A stretch of DNA of 64,000 bases from Flavobacterium sp. UBA7665 (GCA_002483285.1 DLHP01000043.1:62001-126000), one strand, 5' to 3'. Positions 33,758 through 42,705 are shown, counted from the first letter of the stretch. Notes: generated by a model not told the origin, from the letters alone. Numbers and translations are program-made.

Positions 33758-35308
33758 TTACTTCTCATAAATCATCTGCGCCAAACGGTCATCGCGTTTG
33801 TAGATGTCATCGTAAAAATGCACCGTCCCGTCGCTGTCTACCCAAGCCGTGAAATAACCAATGAACACGGGGATTTTGGTTTTGAGCGTCACCCATTTTT
33901 CGGTACCGGCGTTCATGGCTTTATCAATTTTAGCTTGTGGCCAGGCCTTGTCGTCCTTTAAAATCGTGTAAGCGAGTTCCTTGGCTTTGGCCACACGGAT
34001 GCAACCGTGGCTGAACGCGCGATTCTCCCTATTGAACAGCGCCTTCGCGGGCGAGTCGTGCAGGTAAATGTTGTTTGAGTTTGGGAACAAGAACTTCACG
34101 AGCCCAAGCGAATTTTTGGGTCCGGGTTTCTGGCGAATCTGGCCGCCGTTGCGCTCCATATCATGGTCTTCGAGGTAATTGCTGTTCTGGGCGAGGCCGG
34201 GTTCTATTTCCTTCTTGACGATGCTTTGGGGCACGTTCCAATACGGGCTAAAGACGATGTATTTCATCATCCCGCTAAAGACAACGGTCTTGTGTACGTC
34301 CTTGCCCACCACAACATCAGAGATAAACGGCGCCTGGCCTTCGCGGTAATAACTCATGCGATACGCCGGGATGTTGATTACCACAAATTCCTTGAGTTTT
34401 GAAATCCCGTTCGAGGTCCAGCGGCAGCGTTCCATATTGACCATGATGGTTTTGATGCGGTCGGCGACGGGAATGTTGAGCTCGTCAACGAGTTTTTTGG
34501 TGATGGTCTTGTCTGGTTTGGCGCCCGTACGCGCTTTGTACTTGAGTATGGCCTGGGCGAGCTCGTCGTCATATTCGGCGCTTTTGGAGTCGGTTGCAAT
34601 ATCGCCCGTTATGGCGAGCCTTTCCCTGATTTGCGCAAGGGTGGCCGAGGAATCGCCGGGTTTGAATTGGGCTTTTGCGTCGATGGCAATCGTTTTCCAG
34701 CCGCCTTTCTTCTCGATGTCGCGGTACTTTTTGAGTACTTCGCGCAGTCGGTAATATTGGCCGAGGACTTCCTTATCGTCCTTATTGAGTAGTGACGGTT
34801 TGATGAGCAGCGAATCGAGGTAATTTACATAAGACAGTTTTTTACGCGGTAGGAACCAGCCGAGTTCCTGGCTCTTTTCGGCATCCACGCCATGGTAGAC
34901 TTTGTCGGCGTAGAAAAAATAGAGCGCCGAGATCAGCAGTTCGCCGTCGGCATTGGGTTTGGCATCGGCCTCGACGACAGCGGATAGTTCGTTTTTATAA
35001 GGAACGGTCGACGGGACGCCTTCCTCATCGAGATTCCCAATCTTGCTGTACAGCAAATCGGCGACTTCATTCACACCTTTGCGATCGAACCACAAATAAT
35101 GGTAGGTGTGTTTCTCGTACAACTTTTCTACTTGCGGACGAAAATCTTTAAGCTTGGGATGTTTCTCAAAAAAAGTGCTAATCGCGGTGGTTTCAAAAGT
35201 GTCCTTGCTTTCTATCTCGTCGGGCGAGCGTTCCTTGTCTTTCATACAGGAAACGGTGGCAAGCGCAACAAAGACAAGCAACATTGTAAAAATGCGGATT
35301 TTTTTCAT
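33758..35308 (-). CDS. L,D-transpeptidase (YkuD family) lipoprotein
   Basis: A 516-residue murein enzyme of the YcbB/LdtD type. ATG 35308 gives a lipoprotein signal (FTMLLVFVALATVSC). Then come a scaffold domain (about 45-200), a peptidoglycan-binding-like stretch (DDELAQAILKYKARTG), and the YkuD catalytic domain with the nucleophile in FSHGCIRVAKAKELA (Cys about residue 433) and the upstream His in IYLHDSPAKALF. It would form 3-3 crosslinks or attach proteins to peptidoglycan in the periplasm. Monocistronic between a terminator and a divergent NTF2-like gene. Confidence 0.92.
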   Translation of the reverse strand: MKKIRIFTMLLVFVALATVSCMKDKERSPDEIESKDTFETTAISTFFEKHPKLKDFRPQVEKLYEKHTYHYLWFDRKGVNEVADLLYSKIGNLDEEGVPSTVPYKNELSAVVEADAKPNADGELLISALYFFYADKVYHGVDAEKSQELGWFLPRKKLSYVNYLDSLLIKPSLLNKDDKEVLGQYYRLREVLKKYRDIEKKGGWKTIAIDAKAQFKPGDSSATLAQIRERLAITGDIATDSKSAEYDDELAQAILKYKARTGAKPDKTITKKLVDELNIPVADRIKTIMVNMERCRWTSNGISKLKEFVVINIPAYRMSYYREGQAPFISDVVVGKDVHKTVVFSGMMKYIVFSPYWNVPQSIVKKEIEPGLAQNSNYLEDHDMERNGGQIRQKPGPKNSLGLVKFLFPNSNNIYLHDSPAKALFNRENRAFSHGCIRVAKAKELAYTILKDDKAWPQAKIDKAMNAGTEKWVTLKTKIPVFIGYFTAWVDSDGTVHFYDDIYKRDDRLAQMIYEK

Positions 35309-35444
35309 GGGGTAGGATTTAGGAAGCGCGGGGCATCCGAGGTTTGGGTGCAATTTACGCCACTTTAAAATCAGAAATACTTCGGGATTCCAAGGAAATA
35401 TTACATTTTAAAGTAACTTTACCCTCGTTTTAAACCGCTCGATT

Positions 35445-35951
35445 ATGAAAAGGATTTACTTATTAATAGTATTGGGTTTTACTTTCGCGCACGCCCAGAC
35501 CAACCTCGAGAACAAGGAGCGCGTCAAAGTGCACGGCGTACTTGACAACTGGCACAAGGCTGCCGCCGATGCCGATTTTGAGAAATACTTCGAGGTAATG
35601 ACACCATCGTTTGTGTTTTTGGGTACCGATGCGTCGGAATACTGGACACGGTCGACTTTCGCGGCTTATGCCAAACCCTATTTCGACAAAGGCAAGGCCT
35701 GGAAATTCACGCGGATTGAACGCCACATCTATTTCAATTACGACCGCACCACCGCTTGGTTTGACGAACTGCTCGACACCCAGATGAAAATCTGCCGCGG
35801 CTCGGGCGTATTGCTGCGCCAGAATGGGCAGTGGAAAATCGCGCAATACGTGCTGTCGATGACTGTCCCCAATGAAAACAGCGATGCGGTCATCAAGATC
35901 AAGACACCGATTGAAGACGTACAGCTCGACAAAATCAAGAATCTAAAATAG
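35445..35951 (+). CDS. Secreted SnoaL/NTF2-like protein
   Basis: A 168-residue protein with a signal peptide (RIYLLIVLGFTFAHAQ). The mature part is a SnoaL-like/NTF2 cone fold: VLDNWHKAAADADFEKYFEV, DASEYWTRSTFAAYAKPYF, TTAWFDELLDT, GSGVLLRQNGQWKIAQYVLS. The fold serves as a binding cup or small enzyme; this member has no assigned function. TAACTTTA about 25 bases upstream resembles the -7 box. A terminator follows. Confidence 0.8.
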   Translation: MKRIYLLIVLGFTFAHAQTNLENKERVKVHGVLDNWHKAAADADFEKYFEVMTPSFVFLGTDASEYWTRSTFAAYAKPYFDKGKAWKFTRIERHIYFNYDRTTAWFDELLDTQMKICRGSGVLLRQNGQWKIAQYVLSMTVPNENSDAVIKIKTPIEDVQLDKIKNLK

Positions 35952-35972
35952 GCGCCAATTTCTAAAAAATCC

Positions 35973-36000
35973 AATCCCGACACACCGTCGGGATTTTTTT
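35973..36000 (+). terminator. Terminator
   Basis: AATCCCGAC pairs with GTCGGGATT around ACACC and is followed by T residues. Confidence 0.9.
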
Positions 36001-36103
36001 GTGCTTATAAAGAATGCTTCTAAATATTGGGAAAGTCGATTTTTTTAAAACCGTTGCGCAATTGCTTTCGTAAATCAATCCACACAACCAATAATCTATT
36101 GTT

Positions 36104-36541
36104 ATGAAAGTAAACAAAAACACCAAACGCATCCTACTGGGCGTGCTCGCGTTCTTCGTGCTGTCTTTTGTGGTTTTGGTCATCCATGTGGTGATGGTTT
36201 CCAAAAGCATCAAGTACGACAACGCCTCAATGCAACTGGCCAGGATAGACTTCAAGCAACCCATCGACTCGAGCCAGGCACGTGAAATCAACACCAAAAT
36301 CAGGAAGATCGACGGCGTGGGCAACACCCATTTTAACCTTAAGGATGGCATCCTGATTTATTCTGTCGACAACAATAAAAACTCTGACGAAGCGGTGTAC
36401 GAGAAACTCGTTTCGGAAGTGCCTTATAAAGCCGAACGTTTTCTGGTCACCAATGAAATGGCTGTAAAAGGTTGCCCGGCGATAGACAAAGGTTCATTTG
36501 CCTACCAGTTCTCGAATACCGTAAATAAAATTTTCAACTAA
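36104..36541 (+). CDS. Membrane-anchored protein with HMA-like domain, unknown
   Basis: A 145-residue protein with one N-terminal transmembrane helix (ILLGVLAFFVLSFVVLVIHVV) and a periplasmic part with the ferredoxin-like order of a heavy-metal-associated fold (INTKIRKIDGVGNTHFNLKD, then GILIYSVDNN and a second helix). The CxxC metal motif is absent; only one Cys (VKGCPAI) remains, in the C-terminal tail. It lies 19 bases before the globin-like lipoprotein gene and is presumably cotranscribed, so the two may act together outside the cytosol. Confidence 0.65.
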   Translation: MKVNKNTKRILLGVLAFFVLSFVVLVIHVVMVSKSIKYDNASMQLARIDFKQPIDSSQAREINTKIRKIDGVGNTHFNLKDGILIYSVDNNKNSDEAVYEKLVSEVPYKAERFLVTNEMAVKGCPAIDKGSFAYQFSNTVNKIFN

Positions 36542-36560
36542 CACCTTAAAATCAATTGCT

Positions 36561-37139
36561 ATGAAAAAGATTTTCCAAGCCGCGTTGTTCCTGTCTATAT
36601 TAGGCGGCAGCGCCTTTATCAGTTCGTCTTGTAACAACGATGACGACGACAATCCGGTCGTAATACCCACGCCAACGCCAACCTTGTACCAGAAACTCGG
36701 CGGAACCATGATGGTAGCCGACCCTGCCAACCCTGGAATGCAAATTGAAAAGGGACGTCTTGGGCTGCGCTCGGTAGTTGACAGCACCATTTTTGTGATT
36801 GCCGGCGACCCAGAACTCAGCGGTTTCTTTACCGTATTGCTTACCGAAGTAGGCGCTGGTAATACTACCGGTTTTGCCGCCTTGAGTAAAAACCTCACCG
36901 ATTTCTTCGCGGTGGGAAGTGGAGCGACCAACTTTACCTACACTGGTAAAAGCATGGTAGCGGCGCACAACCCGGCATCCAATTCGCGTATGGGCGGTTT
37001 GGCCGATAATGGCGATATGGACAAGTTCATTGCCGATGTGGTCGTGGGTGCCCAGAAAAACAACGTCCCCAACAACCTGATTGGTGAAGTAGGCGCGCTA
37101 CTCGAGACCTTGCGCGAAGACGTGGTACAGGCTCCTTAA
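36561..37139 (+). CDS. Exported lipoprotein with group I truncated-haemoglobin-like domain
   Basis: A 192-residue lipoprotein: signal with lipid Cys in FISSSC (about residue 24) and an acidic NNDDDD tether. The rest reads as a 2-over-2 globin: LYQKLGG, then after an insert of about 18 residues LRSVVDSTIFVIAGDPELSG, FFAVGSGATNFTYTGKSMVA with the probable proximal His in MVAAHNP, and the end helices NNVPNNLIGEVGALLETLRE. Truncated haemoglobins bind O2 or NO and are normally cytosolic; an exported form is unusual. Heme binding is inferred. Operon with the preceding membrane protein. Confidence 0.72.
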   Translation: MKKIFQAALFLSILGGSAFISSSCNNDDDDNPVVIPTPTPTLYQKLGGTMMVADPANPGMQIEKGRLGLRSVVDSTIFVIAGDPELSGFFTVLLTEVGAGNTTGFAALSKNLTDFFAVGSGATNFTYTGKSMVAAHNPASNSRMGGLADNGDMDKFIADVVVGAQKNNVPNNLIGEVGALLETLREDVVQAP

Positions 37140-37166
37140 GCAAATATCCTTACTAATTATATGTTG

Positions 37167-37200
37167 AAAAAGCCGTCCTACATTTTGGGACGGCTTTTTT
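37167..37200 (+). terminator. Terminator
   Basis: AAAAAGCCGTCC pairs with GGGACGGCTTTTT (one bulge at the loop) and ends in T residues. Confidence 0.88.
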
Positions 37201-37204
37201 GTTC

Positions 37205-37575
37205 TTAGGATTGTCTTTTTGCGAATACTCAATATATACAACACCGATTTCACGGATTTTCACAGACGAAGCGCTAAAAAATCTGTGCGAATCTGTGAAA
37301 TCTGTGTTGTTTTTTACTGTTCTGATAAAGGATTGTCGCGTTGCGAATATCCAAAAATACAACACAGATTCCACGGATTTTCACAGATGATGCGCTAAAA
37401 AAAAATCTGTACAAATCTGTGAAATCTGTGTTGGTTTTTACTGTTCTGATAAGTCATTGCCGTTTCGCGATTACTAAATAAAATAACACAGATTTCACTG
37501 ATTTTCACAAATGATGCGCTAAAAAAAATCTGTGCAAATCTGAGAAATCTGTGTTGCGTTTTACTGCTCTGATAA
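37205..37575. repeat. Three tandem copies of a palindromic repeat abutting the tdh 3' end
   Basis: Units begin near 37241, 37372 and 37486 (periods about 131 and 114). Each has an arm ACACxGATTTCACGGATTTT, CACAGATGATGCGCTAAAA and the mirrored arm ATCTGTGxxAATCTGTGAAA / TCTGTGTT, then TTTTACTGTTCTGATAA, which resembles the last codons of tdh (CTGCTCTGATAAGTG). The array looks like tandem duplication of a unit made of the palindrome plus the tdh tail. A single related palindrome is at 16041-16100. Confidence 0.85.
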
Positions 37576-38505
37576 GTGTTCGAGCATGTCTTTGGTCATC
37601 GATGCCAAGTCGTAGTGGTGGTTCCAGCCCCAATCCTTTCGGGCGTGGCTGTCATCGATACTGGCAGGCCAACTGTCGGCAATTTTCTGGCGGAAGTCTG
37701 GTTTGTAGGTAATCGAGAAATCGGGAATGTGCTTTTTGATCTCGTCGGCGATTTCCTCGGGCGTGAAACTCATCGCGGCAAGGTTGTACGACGAGCGGAT
37801 CTTGATCTGGTCGGCATCGGCTTTCATGATGTTGATCGTGGCGTTGATCGCGTCGTCCATGTACATCATGGGCATGCGCGTCTGCGAAGACAGGAAACAT
37901 TCGTACTGGCCGTCGCTGAGCGCCTTGTGGTAAATGTCTACAGCGTAATCGGTGGTGCCGCCGCCGGGAGCCGTGCTCCAACTGATGAGTCCGGGATAAC
38001 GGATGCTGCGCACATCTACCCCGAAAATGTGGTGGTAATATTCGCACCATCTTTCACCCGATTGCTTGCTGATGCCATAAACGGTAGACGGTTCCATGAT
38101 GGTGTATTGCGGTGTGTCTTCTTTAGGTGTTGTTGGCCCAAACACCGCAATGCTCGAGGGCCAGAAGATTTTTTTTATTTTTTTCGCTTTCGCGAGGTTG
38201 AGCACGTGGAACAGCGAGTTCATGTTCAAATCCCAGGCAAAGGCGGGATTTTTCTCGGCAGTGGCCGAAAGCAACGCGGCCATGAGGTACACGTCTGTGA
38301 TTTGGTGGATTTCTACGAGGTGTTCGATTTGGTTGAAATCGAGCGCGTTGACAACCTCGAAAGGCCCCGAGTTGACGACGTCGGTGTTGAGCTTTCGGAT
38401 GTCGGAAGCGATGACGTTTTCGGTGCCGTAAATCGTTCGGAGTTTGTGGGTAAGCTCGGTGCCGATTTGTCCGCAGGCACCGATGATTAGGATTTTTGGG
38501 TTCAT
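37561..38505 (-). CDS. tdh: SDR-type L-threonine 3-dehydrogenase
   Basis: A 314-residue extended SDR (epimerase fold), similar to the non-zinc threonine dehydrogenases that oxidise L-threonine to 2-amino-3-ketobutyrate with NAD+. NAD loop ILIIGACGQIGTELTHKL; FWPSSIAVFGP; the catalytic YGISK within STVYGISKQSGERWCEYYH; and the family signature SIRYPGLISWSTAPGGGTTD. No kbl (glycine C-acetyltransferase) gene is adjacent. UDP-sugar epimerase is the alternative, but the signature after the YxxxK motif favours Tdh. Confidence 0.87.
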   Translation of the reverse strand: MNPKILIIGACGQIGTELTHKLRTIYGTENVIASDIRKLNTDVVNSGPFEVVNALDFNQIEHLVEIHQITDVYLMAALLSATAEKNPAFAWDLNMNSLFHVLNLAKAKKIKKIFWPSSIAVFGPTTPKEDTPQYTIMEPSTVYGISKQSGERWCEYYHHIFGVDVRSIRYPGLISWSTAPGGGTTDYAVDIYHKALSDGQYECFLSSQTRMPMMYMDDAINATINIMKADADQIKIRSSYNLAAMSFTPEEIADEIKKHIPDFSITYKPDFRQKIADSWPASIDDSHARKDWGWNHHYDLASMTKDMLEHLSEQ

Positions 38506-38562
38506 TGTGTGGCAGTTTAGTGGGGTAAAGGTAGGGAAAAAGGTTGTGAGGTGAAAGGTTCT

Positions 38563-38618
38563 CTTAGTGCCTTAGTGCCTTAGTGCCTTAGTGCCTTAGT
38601 GCCTTAGTGCCTTAGTGC
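38563..38618 (+). repeat. Seven perfect tandem copies of the 8-mer CTTAGTGC
   Basis: Uninterrupted (CTTAGTGC)x7 between the divergent tdh and lipoprotein genes. It ends about 50 bases upstream of the lipoprotein's -7 box. Perfect short tandem repeats of this length are prone to slippage; unit changes here would alter promoter-proximal spacing rather than any reading frame. Confidence 0.95.
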
Positions 38619-38667
38619 AAAACTATCAATTTCATGTTAAACAACTCTCGTGTTCAAAGTTTCATTT

Positions 38668-38675
38668 TACCTTTG
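38668..38675 (+). promoter_or_regulatory. -7 promoter box of the lipoprotein-mfd unit
   Basis: TACCTTTG fits TAnnTTTG and lies 28 bases before the ATG at 38704. It supports a start after 38675 rather than at the upstream in-frame start, and probably also drives mfd, 1 base downstream of the lipoprotein stop. Confidence 0.55.
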
Positions 38676-38703
38676 TAACTTTACCCGCGAAAACCATTCT
38701 CCC

Positions 38704-39339
38704 ATGATGATCAATCGGATTCTCCTTGTTTTTGTAGCGCTGCTCGCGATTGCGTGCCAAAACGACGACAAGCGCCTCGAGGAACAAGCGCGCGACGCCA
38801 AAGCCAAGGAACTCATCTTTAGCAACATCAACAAAGGCTGGAACTTTGCTACGCCTGCGCTAACGCCTAAAACCCAAGCCATGGTGGGCAATTGGGCCGA
38901 GCTTCGGTTATTTTTGAGCGAACTCAACGAAAAACCCAAAAGTTCTATTGGTGCGTTCCAGAAAAAAGCCAAGGCCTTGTCTAAGAAAGCCAAAGATTTG
39001 ACCAATAATATCCCGGCGCCGTTCAACAAGCCACAGATCAAGGCTAGGATTTCGGTACTTACCACGAAAATCAACTCAATCAACCTCTACATCAACCTCG
39101 ACGGGATTCCTGACCAGAAAGTCATTGCCAACGTGGTGGGCGCCAATGAGGAGCTTGCCGCTTTGTACCGCGAACTCGATGAAACCGTGCGCAAAAGCGA
39201 AATCCCAAAAGAAGAGGGTGAAGCCGATATGATTAGGATGCTCGACACCGCGCGCGCCATCCCCAACACACCGCCGCCACCCATGATCTCACCGATGCAG
39301 CAAATGCAAAAAAACGCATTAAAGAAACCCGTACGATAA
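38704..39339 (+). CDS. Lipoprotein of unknown function upstream of mfd
   Basis: A 211-residue lipoprotein (signal ILLVFVALLAIAC). The mature part is helical and highly charged (KRLEEQARDAKAKELIF, PKSSIGAFQKKAKALSKKAK) with a proline-rich C-terminus (NTPPPPMISPMQQMQ). ATG 38704 (or the next codon) is used because the promoter box lies before it. No family is recognised. Tight linkage to mfd is seen, but a functional link with DNA repair is not implied. Confidence 0.72.
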   Translation: MMINRILLVFVALLAIACQNDDKRLEEQARDAKAKELIFSNINKGWNFATPALTPKTQAMVGNWAELRLFLSELNEKPKSSIGAFQKKAKALSKKAKDLTNNIPAPFNKPQIKARISVLTTKINSINLYINLDGIPDQKVIANVVGANEELAALYRELDETVRKSEIPKEEGEADMIRMLDTARAIPNTPPPPMISPMQQMQKNALKKPVR

Positions 39340-39340
39340 G

Positions 39341-42300
39341 TTGAGCCGATCGAATCTTTTCTATACCTATGAGCAGTCGGCCAAGGTGGCGCAAATCGCC
39401 TCCAGCCTGACGCCACACGGCCAGAAAGTACACTTGGGCGGGCTTGTGGGCTCATCATTGTCGTTTTTAGTGCACGCGCTTTTCAAGAAAACCGAGCAGC
39501 CTTTCCTGGTGATTTTAGACGACAAGGAAGAAGCGGCCTACTACCTCAACGACCTCGAGCAAATGGTGGGCGCCGACGATGTGCTGTTTTACCCGGGCTC
39601 TTACCGCCGTCCTTACCAGATTGAAGATACCGACAATGCCAATGTTCTGTTGCGTGCCGAGGTTTTAAACCGCATCAATTCGCGCAAGAAACCCGCGATC
39701 ATCGTCACTTATCCCGAAGCGCTTTTTGAGAAAGTCGTGACCAAGAAGGAACTCGATAAGAACACACTTAAAGTGTCGGTGGGCGACCAGATTTCTATCG
39801 AATTCATCAACGAAGTACTTTTTGAATACGAATTCAAGCGCGTGGATTTCATCACCGAACCCGGAGAATTCTCGGTACGCGGCGGGATCATCGACGTGTT
39901 TTCGTTCTCGAACGACCATCCGTACCGGATTGAATTTTTTGGCAATGAGGTAGACAGCATCAGGAGTTTTGACGTGGAAACGCAACTCTCGATTGAGCGC
40001 CAGAAAAAAATCACGATCATCCCCAATGTCGAGAACAAATTCTTTCAGGAGAACCGCGAGAGTTTCCTGGAGTACATCAACGAAAAGACCATCGTTTTCA
40101 TCCAGAATACCGATTTCCTGACGGCCAAACTCGAGAAATTATTCGACAAGGCGCATGAAATTTTCAACAACCTCGATGCGACAATCAAGCACGTCGAGCC
40201 ACAGAAGATTTTCCTCGACCCAAAGGAATTCCTCAAAAAGGCGCTTGATTTCTCGGTGGCCGAGATGGGCTCGAAACCCACGTTCAAGACCAATAAAAGT
40301 TTCGAGTTCCACACCAGTCCGCAACCGTCGTTCAACAAACAGTTCGATCTGCTTTTGAACAACCTCAGCGAGAACCATTTCAACGGCTATAAAAACTACC
40401 TCTTCTGCTCAAATGCCGCGCAGGCCAAGCGCTTCGATGACATTTTTGAATCGCTCGACGAAACCAACCACGAAAACATCCGCAAGCAATACCATACGAT
40501 TGTTTTCCCTTTGTACCAAGGTTTCATCGACAACGAAAACCAGATTGCGTGCTATACCGACCACCAGATTTTTGAGCGCTACCACAAGTTCAGCATCAAG
40601 AACGGCTATGCGAAAAAGCAGACGATTACGCTGAAAGAACTCAATTCGCTTTCGGTGGGCGATTACGTGACGCACATTGACCACGGCATCGGCAAGTTCG
40701 GCGGATTGCAGAAAATCCAAGTCGAAGGCAAGACGCAGGAAGCCATCAAGCTCGTCTATGCCGACAACGACATCGTGTATGTGAGCATCCATTCGCTGCA
40801 CAAAATCTCGAAATACAACGGGAAGGACGGCGCGCCGCCCAAGATATACAAGCTCGGGTCGAACGCCTGGAAAGTGCTCAAGCAAAAGACCAAAGCGCGC
40901 GTCAAGCATATCGCCTTCAACCTGATCCAATTGTACGCGAAACGCCGTTTGGAGAAAGGTTTCCAATACGCGCCCGACAGTTACCTTCAGGCCGAACTCG
41001 AAAGTTCATTCATTTACGAGGACACGCCCGACCAAATCAAATCAACGGCCGAAGTCAAGGCCGATATGGAGAGCGAACGCCCGATGGACCGCCTGGTTTG
41101 TGGCGATGTTGGATTCGGCAAGACCGAAGTGGCAATCCGGGCGGCGTTTAAGGCAGTAGACAACGGCAAGCAGGTTGCGATTTTGGTTCCCACGACGATA
41201 CTCGCTTACCAACATTACAGGACGTTCACCGAACGCCTCAAGGAAATGCCGGTTTCTATCGGTTATTTGAACCGTTTTCGCACGGCCAAACAAAAGACCG
41301 AAACGCTCAAGCAACTCGCCGATGGCAAACTCGATATCGTAATCGGGACGCACCAGCTTGTCAACAAAAACGTAATTTTCAAGGATTTGGGACTCTTGAT
41401 TGTAGACGAGGAACAGAAATTCGGCGTAAACGTTAAGGACAAACTCAAAACGATTGCCGCGAATGTGGATACGCTGACTTTGACCGCGACGCCGATTCCG
41501 CGAACGTTGCAGTTCTCGCTTATGGCCGCGCGCGATTTGTCGGTGATTACGACGCCACCGCCCAACCGATATCCGATTGAGACCAATGTGGTGACGTTTT
41601 CGGAGGAACTCATCCGCGATGCGATTTCGTATGAGATCCAACGCAACGGCCAGGTGTTTTTCATCAACAACAGGATTGAAAACATCAAGGAAATTGCGGG
41701 GATGATCCAACGTTTGGTTCCCGACGCGCGCGTGGGCATCGGGCACGGCCAGATGGAAGGCAGCAAACTCGAGGATTTGATGCTCAAATTCATGAACGGT
41801 GAATTCGACGTTTTGGTCGCGACAACCATCATTGAAAGTGGATTGGATGTACCCAACGCGAATACGATTTTCATCAACAATGCCAATAATTTCGGTCTGT
41901 CGGATTTGCACCAGATGCGTGGACGTGTGGGCCGTAGCAACAAGAAGGCGTTCTGTTATTTCATTACGCCGGCTTACCATATGATGACCGAGGACGCGCG
42001 CAAACGCATCCAGGCACTCGAACAATTCAGCGAACTCGGTAGCGGTTTCAACATCGCAATGAAGGATCTCGAGATTCGTGGTGCGGGTGATTTGCTTGGC
42101 GGCGAACAGAGCGGTTTCATCAACGAAATCGGTTTTGAGACCTACCAGAAAATCATGAATGAGGCGATCGAGGAACTCAAGGAAAACGAATTCAAGGAAC
42201 TGTATGCCGACGAGGCCAAGCCCGATAAGGAATATGTGAAAGATTTGCAGCTCGACACCGATTTTGAGTTGCTGTTCCCCGATGAATACATCAACAACAT

Positions 42301-42703
42301 TTCGGAAAGACTCAATTTGTACAATGAACTGAGTTTGATCAAGACCGAGGAGGAACTACAGAAATACGAAGCCAAACTCATTGACCGTTTCGGGCCGTTA
42401 CCCAAACCTGCCCTTTCACTGCTCAACAGCATCAAGATCAAATGGATCGCGACGCAACTCGGCATCGAGAAACTCGTACTCAAACAGGGTAAGATGATTG
42501 GGTATTTTGTATCGGACCATGAGAGTGACTATTACACTTCAGACCAATTTCGCAAGGTGATCCAGTTTGTGCAGAAACAGTCGAATTTGTGCCAGATGAA
42601 AGAAAAACAGACGGCCGGAGGGCTTAAACTGCTGATTACTTTTGACCATGTGAAATCGATTCGGAAGGCGCTCGAACTCATGGAAATGATGCAGAAAGCT
42701 TAG
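39341..42703 (+). CDS. mfd: Transcription-repair coupling factor Mfd
   Basis: Removes RNA polymerase stalled at DNA lesions and recruits UvrA. 1120 residues, in the normal range. N-terminal UvrB-like domain (DDVLFYPGSYRRPYQIEDTD), CarD-like RNA-polymerase-binding domain (VGDYVTHIDHGIGKFGGLQK), superfamily 2 translocase with Walker A GDVGFGKTEVAIRAAFK (about residue 587) and DEEQ in IVDEEQKFGV, MRGRVGRS, and the TRCF C-terminal domain. Translation apparently starts at TTG 39341, 1 base after the lipoprotein stop; no ATG lies in frame before conserved sequence. Confidence 0.95.
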   Translation: MSRSNLFYTYEQSAKVAQIASSLTPHGQKVHLGGLVGSSLSFLVHALFKKTEQPFLVILDDKEEAAYYLNDLEQMVGADDVLFYPGSYRRPYQIEDTDNANVLLRAEVLNRINSRKKPAIIVTYPEALFEKVVTKKELDKNTLKVSVGDQISIEFINEVLFEYEFKRVDFITEPGEFSVRGGIIDVFSFSNDHPYRIEFFGNEVDSIRSFDVETQLSIERQKKITIIPNVENKFFQENRESFLEYINEKTIVFIQNTDFLTAKLEKLFDKAHEIFNNLDATIKHVEPQKIFLDPKEFLKKALDFSVAEMGSKPTFKTNKSFEFHTSPQPSFNKQFDLLLNNLSENHFNGYKNYLFCSNAAQAKRFDDIFESLDETNHENIRKQYHTIVFPLYQGFIDNENQIACYTDHQIFERYHKFSIKNGYAKKQTITLKELNSLSVGDYVTHIDHGIGKFGGLQKIQVEGKTQEAIKLVYADNDIVYVSIHSLHKISKYNGKDGAPPKIYKLGSNAWKVLKQKTKARVKHIAFNLIQLYAKRRLEKGFQYAPDSYLQAELESSFIYEDTPDQIKSTAEVKADMESERPMDRLVCGDVGFGKTEVAIRAAFKAVDNGKQVAILVPTTILAYQHYRTFTERLKEMPVSIGYLNRFRTAKQKTETLKQLADGKLDIVIGTHQLVNKNVIFKDLGLLIVDEEQKFGVNVKDKLKTIAANVDTLTLTATPIPRTLQFSLMAARDLSVITTPPPNRYPIETNVVTFSEELIRDAISYEIQRNGQVFFINNRIENIKEIAGMIQRLVPDARVGIGHGQMEGSKLEDLMLKFMNGEFDVLVATTIIESGLDVPNANTIFINNANNFGLSDLHQMRGRVGRSNKKAFCYFITPAYHMMTEDARKRIQALEQFSELGSGFNIAMKDLEIRGAGDLLGGEQSGFINEIGFETYQKIMNEAIEELKENEFKELYADEAKPDKEYVKDLQLDTDFELLFPDEYINNISERLNLYNELSLIKTEEELQKYEAKLIDRFGPLPKPALSLLNSIKIKWIATQLGIEKLVLKQGKMIGYFVSDHESDYYTSDQFRKVIQFVQKQSNLCQMKEKQTAGGLKLLITFDHVKSIRKALELMEMMQKA

Positions 42704-42705
42704 GA

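Noticed and set aside
37205..37575. CRISPR array
   Set aside because: Only three units, each 114-131 bases with internal dyads; there are no short repeats with uniform unique spacers and no cas genes nearby.
37576..38490. A 304-codon plus-strand frame opposite tdh
   Set aside because: It is the exact antisense of a well-matched SDR gene; Val/Arg/Phe-rich composition indicates a shadow frame.
38563..38618. CRISPR or iteron origin of replication
   Set aside because: The 8-mers are directly abutted with no spacers, and there is no replication gene or AT-rich unwinding region next to them.
41042..42025. A 327-codon minus-strand frame opposite mfd
   Set aside because: It lies wholly within the conserved translocase part of mfd and translates to a His/Arg/Val-rich sequence without domains.
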